From: Ruminiclostridium sp.
GTDB lineage: Bacteria; Bacillota; Clostridia; Oscillospirales; Ruminococcaceae
Length of the DNA: 49,276 nucleotides
Direction: 5' to 3'
NCBI GenBank assembly: GCA_016282095.1
Contig: JAEEJW010000171.1
Span: 1-49,276 of the forward strand
Numbering within the stretch: position 1 is the stretch's first letter; each line of letters opens with the position of its first letter. The notes under the pieces are model-generated. The model saw only the letters and a list, made by a program, of their open reading frames with translations. It was not told the origin of the DNA and made no database searches. A program made the translations under genes and the position numbers. This document shows positions 24,619 through 32,916 of this stretch, piece by piece.

Positions 24619-26646
24619 CTAATCCGCCTTCCGCAGCTTCGCAAGAACGCGGGAGCTTTCGAGATCGACCTTCGCGCGGACGGGGAGAAGCCCGACGGTA
24701 TCCTTGGCGATATCTCGGCGCGCAATGCCGAATTCCTCGAAAATATCAAGTATAATACCGAATTTGCAGCAGTTTATATCCATACGGTCAGCAGTTATCT
24801 CCGCCCTTGACAGGGAGCGGGTACTGCGGAGTATGTCGTAGACCTGTCTGCGCTCTGCATCGGTGGGGATCATTCTGACCAGCAGCTTCGGATCTACGCT
24901 GCCGCAGCGGTAGTCTTCGTAGGCGGTCTTCGCCGCGAGATAACGTTCCTGCCGGAACCCCACATACCGCATATCCCGCACGAACGCCGAAATGCTGCGT
25001 TCGCCGCGAAACTCATTGATCATCAGCGTAACGATCATATCCACACGATCGCCTTCTACATAAGGAAAAGCATCAAATGCCATGCCTGAGTACACCGCGC
25101 GGAGCTCCCTGCCGCCGAAGTTCAGTCCGAAGGACGTGCTTCTGCCCTCTTTGACAGCCTTCTTTGAACGTATTTCACAGTTCCGGAGCAGGAAAAGCGG
25201 CTCACGGTTGCCCTCACCGAAGGGTTCAAGATTCGAGATCGGCTCGATAGCTGCGATGTCTATGTCCTCGGGCGCAGCTTCGATATCTGCGATCAGCGTA
25301 TTGCAGCAGGTACCTTTGATTCGCTCCGCACAGTAGGCGTGGACAGCGTCCGTGAACTCCTGTAATCTGGAGGTCTCAACAGTAAGGCCTGCGGCGCGCG
25401 GATGTCCTCCGTGCCGCAAAAGCAGGTCGGAACAGTTTTCCAGCATCTCGAACATATTCAGCCCGTCAACACTGCGGGCACTTCCGCGGGCAGTATCGCC
25501 CTCACGGGTTATGACTATATTGGGTTTGCCATACTTTTTCAGCAGTTCACCGCTGGCAAGACCTATTACTCCGTGCTGCCAGCCGTCACCGCTGACGATC
25601 AGCAGCTTGTGATCCAGCAGACCGGGGTCGCGGCTTATCTGCTCGTCTATCTGGGCGGTTATCGCTTCGCCCAGCTCCTTGCGGCGGGTGTTCAGCTCAC
25701 ACAGGGTCAGGGCATTCGCTGTCGCAGTGTTCATTGTTTCGGCAAGCAGGGTTTCCATAGCCGCGGCAGGTGTGTCTATCCTGCCGGCTGCGTTTATCTT
25801 GGGACTTATCTTGAATCCGATGAAGGACGAGGTTATCTCCATGCCCTCCTCCCAGCCGCTCATGATCAGCAGGCGGTTGAGTCCCATATTCTCTGTGTTT
25901 TCCATGAGCCGCAGGCCTTCGCGCACGATCACGCGGTTCTCCCCGCCGATATCAACAACATCAGCAATAGTCCCCAGCGCCGCCATGTCGGCATACTGCA
26001 TGAATATGCTGTCGGCGCTCCCGCCGGTAAGGGTCTCTATCGCCATGAGCAGCTTCAGAGCCACTCCGCAGCCGGCAAACTCCTTGTACGGCGAAGTATC
26101 GTCCGGCCTGTGGGGATCGACTACGGCTATGGCGTCGGGAATCTCCTCCGGCACCTGGTGGTGGTCGGTGATTATGAGTTTCATGCCATTTTCTTTTATA
26201 TACCGTGCCTCCACCGCCGCAGAAATGCCGGTATCCACGGTAACTATCAGCTCGGTGCCGCGTTTTTTTAGCAGGTCGATAGAAGGGATATCCAGTCCAT
26301 AGCCCTCGTCACGGGTCGGGATATACCAGTCCACATCGGCTCCGCAGGCCTGTAAATAGCTCACCAGCATATATGTCGATGTAACGCCGTCACAGTCGTA
26401 GTCGCCGAAAACGGTTATCCGCGTCCCGTCCTCAACAGCCTGCGCAAGAGCTGCGGCGGCCTTGTCCATATCCTTTATGGTCATGGGGTCGGAGAGCCCG
26501 GTGCCGTTGAAGAACACGTCGGCGGCTTCCTTGGTCGCTATCCCGCGGGAGACGAGTATCCGGCATATCAGGGGCGGAAGCCCGGTATCCCTCCGCAGGG
26601 CTTCTGCGACTCCGGGATCGGGTTCATTTATCTGCCATTTATACAT
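24619..26646 (-). CDS. recJ: Single-stranded-DNA-specific exonuclease RecJ
   Basis: RecJ is a 5'-3' single-strand exonuclease in recombination and repair. The DHH phosphoesterase motifs are in order: TVFGDYDCDGVTSTYML (about residue 80), IVTVDTGIS, LIITDHHQVPEEIPDA (the DHH box) and VDPHRPDD. The DHHA1 domain has LRHGGHPRAAGLTVE, and an OB-fold domain follows. The 675-residue length agrees with Firmicutes RecJ with a C-terminal extension (VDPKLLVRMIPTDAERRQVY onward). The start follows AGAGGTATTT, and the promoter lies directly upstream. The neighbouring SCIFF operon has its own promoter, so recJ seems to be a single transcription unit. Confidence 0.95.
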   Translation of the reverse strand: MYKWQINEPDPGVAEALRRDTGLPPLICRILVSRGIATKEAADVFFNGTGLSDPMTIKDMDKAAAALAQAVEDGTRITVFGDYDCDGVTSTYMLVSYLQACGADVDWYIPTRDEGYGLDIPSIDLLKKRGTELIVTVDTGISAAVEARYIKENGMKLIITDHHQVPEEIPDAIAVVDPHRPDDTSPYKEFAGCGVALKLLMAIETLTGGSADSIFMQYADMAALGTIADVVDIGGENRVIVREGLRLMENTENMGLNRLLIMSGWEEGMEITSSFIGFKISPKINAAGRIDTPAAAMETLLAETMNTATANALTLCELNTRRKELGEAITAQIDEQISRDPGLLDHKLLIVSGDGWQHGVIGLASGELLKKYGKPNIVITREGDTARGSARSVDGLNMFEMLENCSDLLLRHGGHPRAAGLTVETSRLQEFTDAVHAYCAERIKGTCCNTLIADIEAAPEDIDIAAIEPISNLEPFGEGNREPLFLLRNCEIRSKKAVKEGRSTSFGLNFGGRELRAVYSGMAFDAFPYVEGDRVDMIVTLMINEFRGERSISAFVRDMRYVGFRQERYLAAKTAYEDYRCGSVDPKLLVRMIPTDAERRQVYDILRSTRSLSRAEITADRMDINCCKFGIILDIFEEFGIARRDIAKDTVGLLPVRAKVDLESSRVLAKLRKAD

Positions 26647-26678
26647 AAATACCTCTGTTTTTTACATTATCAGTTTAT

Positions 26679-26707
26679 ATTATAGCACGCCATTCCGTGT
26701 TTTGCAA
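26679..26707 (-). promoter_or_regulatory. Predicted sigma-A promoter of recJ
   Basis: On the minus strand TTGCAA, 17 bases, TATAAT, about 33 bases before the start codon. Confidence 0.8.
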
Positions 26708-26738
26708 GCCCCTTTACGGGACTTTTCATATAAATGAG

Positions 26739-26772
26739 AAAAGGAAGCGCATTTAAAAACACGCTCCCTTTT
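26739..26772 (-). terminator. Terminator after the 26811-27713 gene
   Basis: On the minus strand AAAAGGGAGCG pairs with CGCTTCCTTTT (one G-U pair) around a 12-base loop. The 3' arm supplies the U-rich end. Confidence 0.75.
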
Positions 26773-26810
26773 CAGATATATAATTATCCAAACCAACAAG
26801 CAGCATTAAA

Positions 26811-27713
26811 TCATACGCTCGCGTTGAAGCGGCGTCCGTCCTCGGCATCATTGCCGAGAAGTATGTCAAGCTCGGATTGTTTGTCTTCAGTGCGCTCCGC
26901 AAGCAGCTTCGCGACTATATCGGCTTCCATATTCTTCATTTCGCCGATCTCTTCCGGTGATGCGGATTCGGCTTCATCTACCTCATCAGCCTCCTCCGCT
27001 GCCGCAAGCTCCTCCAGTTTCTTTGCGCGCAGCTCCGCAAGTTTCTCGGCCTGCGCATCACGGGCAGCTTTGAGCTTTTCGAGCATCTCCTCCACGCTGG
27101 ATGCTTTTATTGTGTCACTTCCGTCATCAGCAAACAAGCCTTCCATCAGCTTCGCGCGCAATGTAAGGTTCCCGTCCGCATCAATGGTCGTACCGAATTT
27201 ATCAACCATATCGGCGTCCTCGCCGAATTCTTTCTTGACAGCGTCGATACTTTCAATGCTCTGATCTATAAGGCCCTCGTACTTTGCGGCAGTCTCCTCG
27301 TCCGCTGCCATTCTTTCAAGCAGCGCAGGTGTAATGACCGCGTTATACTGACCTTTTCCGGTCGCGAGAAGCGCGTCCGCCTCTGCGTCCGTCTTATAAT
27401 CGGCGATGATGAAGTCAACGTTGCCGTACTTCTTTTTCAGGTCATCAAGGTATTTCTGCGCAGTCTCGCTGAGTTTCGGAGCCTTGTCCGAAGCCGCGCC
27501 TATGCGCATACCGCCGTCTACCGCGTTCTGCTGAGGTTCCTCAATGAACGATGAGAACTCGGCTTTATCGAAATTTCTTTCTGCAGCGTCGGAAGCCTGC
27601 TTTTTATCTCCGCCCACTTCGCTGCGCCACGGATCGCCCTTTTTCCCATTGTTTACCTGATGCGCCGAGCCGACCTTGCCGTAACCGTTGATATTATGGA
27701 TCATCTTCATCAC
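26811..27713 (-). CDS. Uncharacterised 300-residue protein next to the flagellar operon
   Basis: A soluble protein without signal peptide. The N-terminus MIHNINGYGKVGSAHQVNN is low-complexity. The core starts at about residue 80: SETAQKYLDDLKKKYGNVDFIIADY, then GQYNAVITPALLERMAADEETAAKYEGLI. After that comes a charged helical region likely to form a coiled coil (EEMLEKLKAARDAQAEKLAE) and a Glu/Ala-rich stretch. It recalls a Firmicutes family of unknown function (from memory possibly DUF6033), but I am unsure. The track start is GTG. ATG codons follow at 27710 and 27704, and spacing to GGAAGG favours 27704. It has its own promoters, one sigma-28-like, so it may be made with late flagellar genes. 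Confidence 0.7.
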   Translation of the reverse strand: MMKMIHNINGYGKVGSAHQVNNGKKGDPWRSEVGGDKKQASDAAERNFDKAEFSSFIEEPQQNAVDGGMRIGAASDKAPKLSETAQKYLDDLKKKYGNVDFIIADYKTDAEADALLATGKGQYNAVITPALLERMAADEETAAKYEGLIDQSIESIDAVKKEFGEDADMVDKFGTTIDADGNLTLRAKLMEGLFADDGSDTIKASSVEEMLEKLKAARDAQAEKLAELRAKKLEELAAAEEADEVDEAESASPEEIGEMKNMEADIVAKLLAERTEDKQSELDILLGNDAEDGRRFNASV

Positions 27714-27730
27714 CCTTCCGGAATGGATTC

Positions 27731-27766
27731 TTTATAATAATATCGTCTGCGGCAGTCAAAACTTTA
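27731..27766 (-). promoter_or_regulatory. Overlapping sigma-A and sigma-28-like promoters before the 300-residue protein
   Basis: On the minus strand TTGACT, 17 bases, TATAAA (27731-27759) matches sigma-A. Overlapping it, TAAA (27763-27766), 15 bases, GACGATAT (27740-27747) matches the sigma-28 pattern TAAA-N15-GCCGATAW with one -10 mismatch. Confidence 0.55.
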
Positions 27767-27805
27767 GCGTTTTCCGGAAAGCCGTTCGGATTTTACACTT
27801 CACAC

Positions 27806-27837
27806 AAAAAAGCGCTTCCTTCCGGAAACGCTTTTTG
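27806..27837 (-). terminator. Terminator at the end of the flagellar operon (after fapA)
   Basis: On the minus strand AAAAAGCGTTTCC and GGAAGCGCTTTTT pair nearly perfectly and run into TTTTTTG, six bases after the fapA-like stop region. Confidence 0.8.
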
Positions 27838-27843
27838 TATATT

Positions 27844-29283
27844 TTACAGAATAACTATTGCACTGCCGTTGGACTTTATAGTCGGGTGCGGCATGTCATT
27901 ATGAATTATCTGCGTAAATCCGCCGATGTCGAGTATCGTGCCGCCGTACACCATTGTCTTGGCGCGCAGTGTAGCCGCTCCGGCAGCTGTGATGATGTCT
28001 TTCATTTTCTTCAGCTGTTCGACAAGCGGTCCCTTGTCTGCGACTTTCTGAGTGCGTATGCGCAGAGCGGCTTCGAGGAAGCTTTCGTCCTCAAGAGTCG
28101 CGGTTCCTTCTTTTTCACGCTCTCTTATCTCGCTGACCTGGTGCATGATCTTCGACAGTTCCTTGTCGATGCGCTTAAGGCCGTTTTCGAGGATCTCGGC
28201 CTCCCGGCTGTATTCATCGTGATTTCCCATAATTATGTGGGTTTCAAGACGATCACGGTTGCCGACGAGCACACAGTTGATACTGCCGGCGCATACCACC
28301 TCGCCGCCGGTTATGCGTCCCGCTCCGGTAAGGCAATCTATGCCATATACGCTCTTGGCTGTACAGCACTCGATTATATCGGCTATGATCTTTTCTCCCG
28401 CAACAAGAGTGCTTGTATAGAATTCCTTGCCTGTCAGCGTTCCGCTCGCGGCAGATACTGAAGTATCCTCGGTCTTGCCGTCTATCGTCACATTTCTGCC
28501 TGCTTCCAGAACGGCCGCATACACCTTGCCGTGTACGGTTATGCTGCCGCCCGCGCGGATCACGCTTCTGGCATTGACATTACCGTTTATTACTATCGAG
28601 CCCTCGAATTCCACAACGCCCATACTGTGCTCGATATTCCTGTCGAACACTTTTTCATTGATGACGCAATATTTACCGTCGCGCAGTACAAAACGCCCCA
28701 AACAGTCAGAGTAGAAATGATTGCCGCGTTTATATATACCCTCGCCGAAATCAAAGACCGCTTCTTTTCCCGGCTCTGCGGGAAGCACTCTGCCGCGCAC
28801 ATCCATGCCGTCCCTGCCGGGTTTCGGTACTGCAAGATGACAGAGCTCGGTGTCCTTTTCTACATTCGTACCATCCTCACCGGATGTCTGCACCTTCATC
28901 TTAACGGTACCGTCCGTTCCCTTTACGGGCGGAGTTCCGGTCGCTATGACCACAGGTGTGTTTACGATGTCTTCGGCCGCGATCCTCCGTACTGCCGCTT
29001 CGTCGATGCCGCAGAACACTCCGGCCGTCGAAGCTTCGCGCATTAAGTCATCGGCAGTGAATGGCTTGTGGTCATCCGAACCGGTCATTACGGTACAGAC
29101 AGCCCGCATATTGTCCGGCGATATCTTCACTGTTATGAGTATCATAGACTCCGCGAGCCCGGATATCCTTCCGGCGCTCTCATCTGCGAACGGATTCCGG
29201 AATGTACCTGCTTTTTCGGGGTGAATGATCTCCTCGAGGATACTGTCGAAAAGATCGTCCAGCTTTTTCAGATCTTCTTCCAT
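27844..29283 (-). CDS. FapA/DUF342-family protein
   Basis: A 479-residue DUF342 (flagellar assembly protein A type) protein. The N-terminal part has GTPPVKGTDGTVKMKV and LAVPKPGRDGMDVRGRVLP, a signature of the family. The middle is a beta-helix-like repeat of VxIxGxV turns (SIVINGNVNARSVIRAGGSITVHGKVYAAVLEAGRNVTIDGK). A C-terminal coiled coil (YSREAEILENGLKRIDKELSKIMHQ) follows. The family occurs near flagellar and envelope genes; in Vibrio FapA affects flagellar placement. Here it is the last gene of the flagellar operon, after cheD by 28 bases, with ribosome binding site CGGAGGAGCTGT. Precise role unknown. Confidence 0.85.
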   Translation of the reverse strand: MEEDLKKLDDLFDSILEEIIHPEKAGTFRNPFADESAGRISGLAESMILITVKISPDNMRAVCTVMTGSDDHKPFTADDLMREASTAGVFCGIDEAAVRRIAAEDIVNTPVVIATGTPPVKGTDGTVKMKVQTSGEDGTNVEKDTELCHLAVPKPGRDGMDVRGRVLPAEPGKEAVFDFGEGIYKRGNHFYSDCLGRFVLRDGKYCVINEKVFDRNIEHSMGVVEFEGSIVINGNVNARSVIRAGGSITVHGKVYAAVLEAGRNVTIDGKTEDTSVSAASGTLTGKEFYTSTLVAGEKIIADIIECCTAKSVYGIDCLTGAGRITGGEVVCAGSINCVLVGNRDRLETHIIMGNHDEYSREAEILENGLKRIDKELSKIMHQVSEIREREKEGTATLEDESFLEAALRIRTQKVADKGPLVEQLKKMKDIITAAGAATLRAKTMVYGGTILDIGGFTQIIHNDMPHPTIKSNGSAIVIL

Positions 29284-29311
29284 ACAGCTCCTCCGATCCT
29301 GCGGTACAGAC

Positions 29312-29794
29312 TCACAGTTTCTTTTTGCCCTTGATCGTCGAGCTTATCTCAACGTCACCGTTTTCCGCCCAGAAAGTCATCGTGCGTCCGTAATTCAGAC
29401 CCGTGTCCTCCGCGATTATCGGTATGCGCAGCTTGCGCAGCGCTTCCTTGACAGCCTCGATATTGCGCTGCCCTATGTTGAACTTGGAATTGGTCGTCTG
29501 GAACATTACCGCCCCGCCTGCGATCTTAGCCTTCATCGCGGCAGGGTTCGCACCCATGATCCTCATTTTCTCCACCATATCCGGCAGAGCGGTGTCGGCG
29601 AACTTCATTCTTGTCGTATGTCCGTCTATGATAGCGGTACTGTCGGGAAGCATTATGTGCGAAAGCCCGGATATGCCCGTAGTCCTGTCATATATGCAGG
29701 TACCGATGCACGAGCCAAGCGCGTATGTAACAAGTATGTCATCGCCGCGGCCGATCTTCCAGTCCGATATGCCTATTATCAGCTTCTGCCCCAT
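29312..29794 (-). CDS. cheD: Chemoreceptor glutamine deamidase CheD
   Basis: CheD deamidates glutamines of chemoreceptors and also binds CheC to raise its phosphatase activity. The catalytic triad is visible as Thr23, Cys29 and His46 in LVTYALGSCIGTCIYD and GLSHIMLP, each two positions beyond the Thermotoga enzyme. FKFNIGQRN-type sequence (SKFNIGQRNIEAVKEAL) and the central AKIAGGAVMF motif agree. 160 residues is normal. Its ATG shares one base with the cheC stop (TAATG), so the pair is co-translated. No chemoreceptor gene is in the window. Confidence 0.95.
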   Translation of the reverse strand: MGQKLIIGISDWKIGRGDDILVTYALGSCIGTCIYDRTTGISGLSHIMLPDSTAIIDGHTTRMKFADTALPDMVEKMRIMGANPAAMKAKIAGGAVMFQTTNSKFNIGQRNIEAVKEALRKLRIPIIAEDTGLNYGRTMTFWAENGDVEISSTIKGKKKL

Positions 29795-30414
29795 TACGCA
29801 ACCCCCAGCCTTCCGAGCAGATTATCAAGCGAGTCTATTGTGGGAAGAAGCAGCATCTTCGACTGTATGCTCGTTTTATCGATTATCATGTTATTGTCGA
29901 TGAAAAGCAGTTTATCGCCCATTTCGCCCATTTCTATAGCCGGAACGCTCATTATTGCTCCCAGCATATCAACAGCCATGACCGGCACCTCGATGTCTAT
30001 GGTCATTCCCGCCAGCTGCGCGATAGCGTTGACGTAAGAGCCGGCCATGATGTTGCCCATTTCGTTGAGTGCGGAATTCTCGGCCTCGGAAAGCGAGAAT
30101 ATATCCTTCGGAGCCTCACCGAAGAAGGTTTTTTCAATAAGCCCGATAAGGTTCTCTTCAAACAGGAACATAATCATGCCTTCGATATCGCCGTTTATCC
30201 TGATGAGGATACCCGCGATGACCTTTTCGGGGCCTCCTACCGCGTTTATCGCGTCATTGAAATCGAGAATCGCAACCTTTGGCACCTCTATATCTATCAT
30301 CTTTCCGACCATGGACGAGAGTGCCGTTGCGGCGTTTCCGGAGCCGATGTTGCCGACTTCACGGAGAACGTCGATCTGCATATCGTTGAGGTCTTCGTAT
30401 TTTCCGATACTCAT
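29794..30414 (-). CDS. cheC: CheY-P phosphatase CheC
   Basis: A 206-residue CheC with both pseudo-symmetric active sites. The first is DVLREVGNIGSGNAATALSSMVGK and the second NSALNEMGNIMAGSYVNAIAQLAG; each contains the E-x2-N pattern that attacks phospho-aspartate on CheY. It dephosphorylates CheY-P and is stimulated by CheD, encoded immediately downstream. Start follows GAAAGGAAATATACAGAT. The operon has cheY but not cheA, so phosphate input comes from a kinase encoded elsewhere. Confidence 0.95.
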   Translation of the reverse strand: MSIGKYEDLNDMQIDVLREVGNIGSGNAATALSSMVGKMIDIEVPKVAILDFNDAINAVGGPEKVIAGILIRINGDIEGMIMFLFEENLIGLIEKTFFGEAPKDIFSLSEAENSALNEMGNIMAGSYVNAIAQLAGMTIDIEVPVMAVDMLGAIMSVPAIEMGEMGDKLLFIDNNMIIDKTSIQSKMLLLPTIDSLDNLLGRLGVA

Positions 30415-30447
30415 ATCTGTATATTTCCTTTCAAAAAATTAACATGG

Positions 30448-31230
30448 TCAGCCGCGCAGATTATTGGCTATATTCATCATTTCGTCAGATGTAGTGACCA
30501 CTCTCGCGCTGAACTGGTATGAGCGCTGGGTCTCGATGAGATGCACCATTTCCGAGGCAAGATCAACCGTGGACATTTCCAGAGCCTCGCGTATCAGCTC
30601 TCTGTCCTCCGCCACCACAGGCTCACCGGAACGCGGCGTGACTGCGAAGTGGTTGTCTTCGTTCTGGTCAAGTCCCCAGTTGTTGTCAACCGCGAAGATA
30701 CCGATCTGCTCCGTCAGGGCATCATAATCTATCTTTGTGGTCATATAGCGCTCAGTGCCGGTTATGTTGCCGTCCGCGTCCATGACCGGTCTTTCTTCCT
30801 CCACAAACGGTACGACTATATGATTCTTCTCATTGTCGAGCACAAACTCGCCGCGAGCCGTCACAAGCTCCCAGTGATCGTTGTCTATATGGGATATCTG
30901 GAACGAGCCGTCACGGGTCAGGTATTCCCTGCCGCGTTCGTCGCGTACCATGAAGAAGTTGTCGTTGGGTATTGCATAATCGAGAGGCTGGTCGCTCATA
31001 TAGAACATACCCTGCTCCCACATGAAATCGGTCTTCATTATGTACTGACCGTGACCGGTCTGCCACTCTTCCTCGGTGGCTCTCTGCACCGTGTAGACGC
31101 AGTCCGCGAAACTCGGGCGCAGCGACTTGAAACCAACGGTATTCACATTCGCAATGTTATGCGAGTATATGTTCATGCCTTCCTGCTGTGCGATCATTCC
31201 AGATGCACCGGTATAAAACGATATATTCAT
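30448..31230 (-). CDS. flgG: Flagellar rod protein, FlgG/FlgF family
   Basis: A 260-residue axial protein. The N-terminal rod signature is SFYTGASGMIAQQEGMNIYSHNIANVNTVGFKS, and the C-terminus is LASEMVHLIETQRSYQFSARVVTTSDEMMNIANNLRG, as in FlgG. The central part carries MVRDERGREYLTRDGSFQIS. Rod/hook proteins are exported through the flagellar gate and polymerise by their terminal helices. This and the gene upstream correspond to the FlhO/FlhP-like pair of Firmicutes; which is distal and which proximal rod cannot be fixed by eye, though the C-terminal helix favours FlgG here. Ribosome binding site GCGAGGTAGATCT. Confidence 0.85.
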   Translation of the reverse strand: MNISFYTGASGMIAQQEGMNIYSHNIANVNTVGFKSLRPSFADCVYTVQRATEEEWQTGHGQYIMKTDFMWEQGMFYMSDQPLDYAIPNDNFFMVRDERGREYLTRDGSFQISHIDNDHWELVTARGEFVLDNEKNHIVVPFVEEERPVMDADGNITGTERYMTTKIDYDALTEQIGIFAVDNNWGLDQNEDNHFAVTPRSGEPVVAEDRELIREALEMSTVDLASEMVHLIETQRSYQFSARVVTTSDEMMNIANNLRG

Positions 31231-31272
31231 AGATCTACCTCGCTCTTACGGCTCTTACGCCGCTTTCCGCAC

Positions 31273-32010
31273 TTACGATATCGAAGCGATATCTACTGCC
31301 TTGCTGTTGATCTGATCGAGTGCCTTGAGTATCTTGCTGTTTGCTTCATAAAGGCGGTGCGCCTCCATGAGCTGGGTTATTTCCTTGTTTCCGTCAACGT
31401 TCGAGTGTTCCCACGCGCCCTGTATCACGTCGAAGAATTCACCTTCAGGGAGCTGCTCGCCGCCCTCATAGAGCATCAGGTCGTTTCCGATCTTGTCTAC
31501 ATCGGCCTCTGGCGGTATATATGTGAGCAGCAGGGTATCGACTGTCTCGCCGTTGATCGTTATCACACCGTCGTTGTTTATCTCGAAATCATCGACTCCG
31601 AGGAATATATCTCCGTTCCTGCCCTGGACTCTGCCTGCCTTGCCGAGTATCAGATACCCTTCACCGTCCAGTTCCCACTGGCCGTTGCGGGTCTGATAGA
31701 CATTGCCTGCATTGTCACGGATATTGAAGTACACATTGCCGTATATAGCGACATCGAAATTGCTCTCGGTGTATGTGAAATTGCTCTGTTCAAGATTTGT
31801 CATGGAAATATCGGCGTAAGTCTGGAGAAAATGCCCCGAAGTCTCCCGCCGTCCGTTCACGAGTATCAGCTCGTCCATGAAGGTGTTCGTGACTATCTCA
31901 TCCTTGCGGTAGCCGGAGGTATTGACGTTTACGATGTTATTACCTATAGCGTCGAGTTGTCTCTGCTTGACTATCATGCCCTGCGCGGCATTGTAAAAAC
32001 CTCTTAACAC
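31273..32010 (-). CDS. flgF: Flagellar rod protein, FlgF/FlgG family (GTG start)
   Basis: A 245-residue axial protein. The N-terminus LRGFYNAAQGMIVKQRQLDAIGNNIVNVNTSGYRKDE has the ANNIANxxTxGYK pattern, and the C-terminus TQLMEAHRLYEANSKILKALDQINSKAVD is the partner helix. The middle holds VYFNIRDNAGNVYQTRNGQWELDGEGYL. It starts with GTG behind AAGGAGGACAGCCC. It sits 118 bases after fliA; that gap has several hairpins (see findings). It forms the rod with the next gene. Confidence 0.85.
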   Translation of the reverse strand: MLRGFYNAAQGMIVKQRQLDAIGNNIVNVNTSGYRKDEIVTNTFMDELILVNGRRETSGHFLQTYADISMTNLEQSNFTYTESNFDVAIYGNVYFNIRDNAGNVYQTRNGQWELDGEGYLILGKAGRVQGRNGDIFLGVDDFEINNDGVITINGETVDTLLLTYIPPEADVDKIGNDLMLYEGGEQLPEGEFFDVIQGAWEHSNVDGNKEITQLMEAHRLYEANSKILKALDQINSKAVDIASIS

Positions 32011-32128
32011 GGGCTGTCCTCCTTATCTTCCGGTTCATACCGGATGTTATCTGCGTTCTGCTCCGGGCGGCTTTATGTCCGCCCGCCCGCTGCTGCGCGT
32101 ATCGGACAGGAACGCTGCCTGTTTATCG

Positions 32129-32869
32129 TTACTTTCTCATATAATCGGTGAGCTGATGCTTCAGGAACAGTATTGCCTTTGAATGTATCTGACTGACGCG
32201 GGACTCGGTAAGGCCGAGGACCCGTGCGATCTCACTGAATTTGAGCTGCTCGTAATAGTAGAGCGTTATGACCTGCTTTGCGCGGTCACTGAGTTCGTTT
32301 ATCGCTTCGGTGATGACTTTCTTCTGCTCGGCGCGGTACATAGCTGCATCGGCGGCGTCATCGGATTCCATTATGTCAAAGTTGTCCTCATACAGCAACT
32401 CCTCGAAAGACAGCGTCACAGCGCCGGCGGATTCTGCCATGCGCTTTTCCAGCATATCCCGTGAAAGCCCCATGTGCTCGGCGAGCTCGGCATTCTTCGG
32501 ATGACGTCCGAGCTTTGTGAAAAGCTCGTTGTATGCGGTGTCCAGCTCTCTGCCGAATGTGCGCACCTGACGCGGTATCCAGTCCTGCTTGCGGACGAAA
32601 TCGACAATAGCGCCCTTTATCTTGATGTTCGCGTAGGTCTCGAACTTGACGCCGCGGTCAAGGTCAAAGCTCTCTATCGCGGACATCAGCGCTATGACGC
32701 CTTCGTTCACCACGTCGTCGGGAGAAGCGTACTTTATGTAGATATTGCGAAGCGACATGGCAAGCATACGCACAAGGTCGAGGTAACGCAGAACGATATC
32801 ATTGCGCAAATTGATATCCTGCGTCTCACGATATTCGCGTATAGCCTGCAATACATCATAATCCGCCAA
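32129..32869 (-). CDS. fliA: Flagellar RNA polymerase sigma factor FliA/SigD (TTG start)
   Basis: A 246-residue sigma-28-class factor. Region 2 is ASPDDVVNEGVIALMSAIESFDLDRGVKFETYANIKIKGAIVDFVRKQDWIPR, with the family-typical DFLR/RxxDWxPR stretch. Region 3 (GRHPKNAELAEHMGLSRDML) follows. Region 4 is ELSDRAKQVITLYYYEQLKFSEIARVLGLTESRVSQIHSKA. It directs late flagellar and chemotaxis transcription. The only workable start is TTG at 32869, 12-13 bases after AAGGAGG. An anti-sigma FlgM gene is not in the window. The operon's own upstream site resembles a sigma-28 promoter (48853-48879), so positive feedback is likely. Confidence 0.93.
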   Translation of the reverse strand: MADYDVLQAIREYRETQDINLRNDIVLRYLDLVRMLAMSLRNIYIKYASPDDVVNEGVIALMSAIESFDLDRGVKFETYANIKIKGAIVDFVRKQDWIPRQVRTFGRELDTAYNELFTKLGRHPKNAELAEHMGLSRDMLEKRMAESAGAVTLSFEELLYEDNFDIMESDDAADAAMYRAEQKKVITEAINELSDRAKQVITLYYYEQLKFSEIARVLGLTESRVSQIHSKAILFLKHQLTDYMRK

Positions 32870-32916
32870 CTGCGTCCGCCCCCCTCCTTGGAAAATGCTG
32901 CGGCCTCATGCCGCAG

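Noticed and set aside
30541-32007. 488-residue plus-strand ORF over flgF/flgG
   Set aside because: Shadow spanning two real genes and their gap.
32040-32090. Sigma-28 promoter before flgF
   Set aside because: TAAA and GCAGATAA are 17 bases apart with a -10 mismatch, too far from the consensus spacing.
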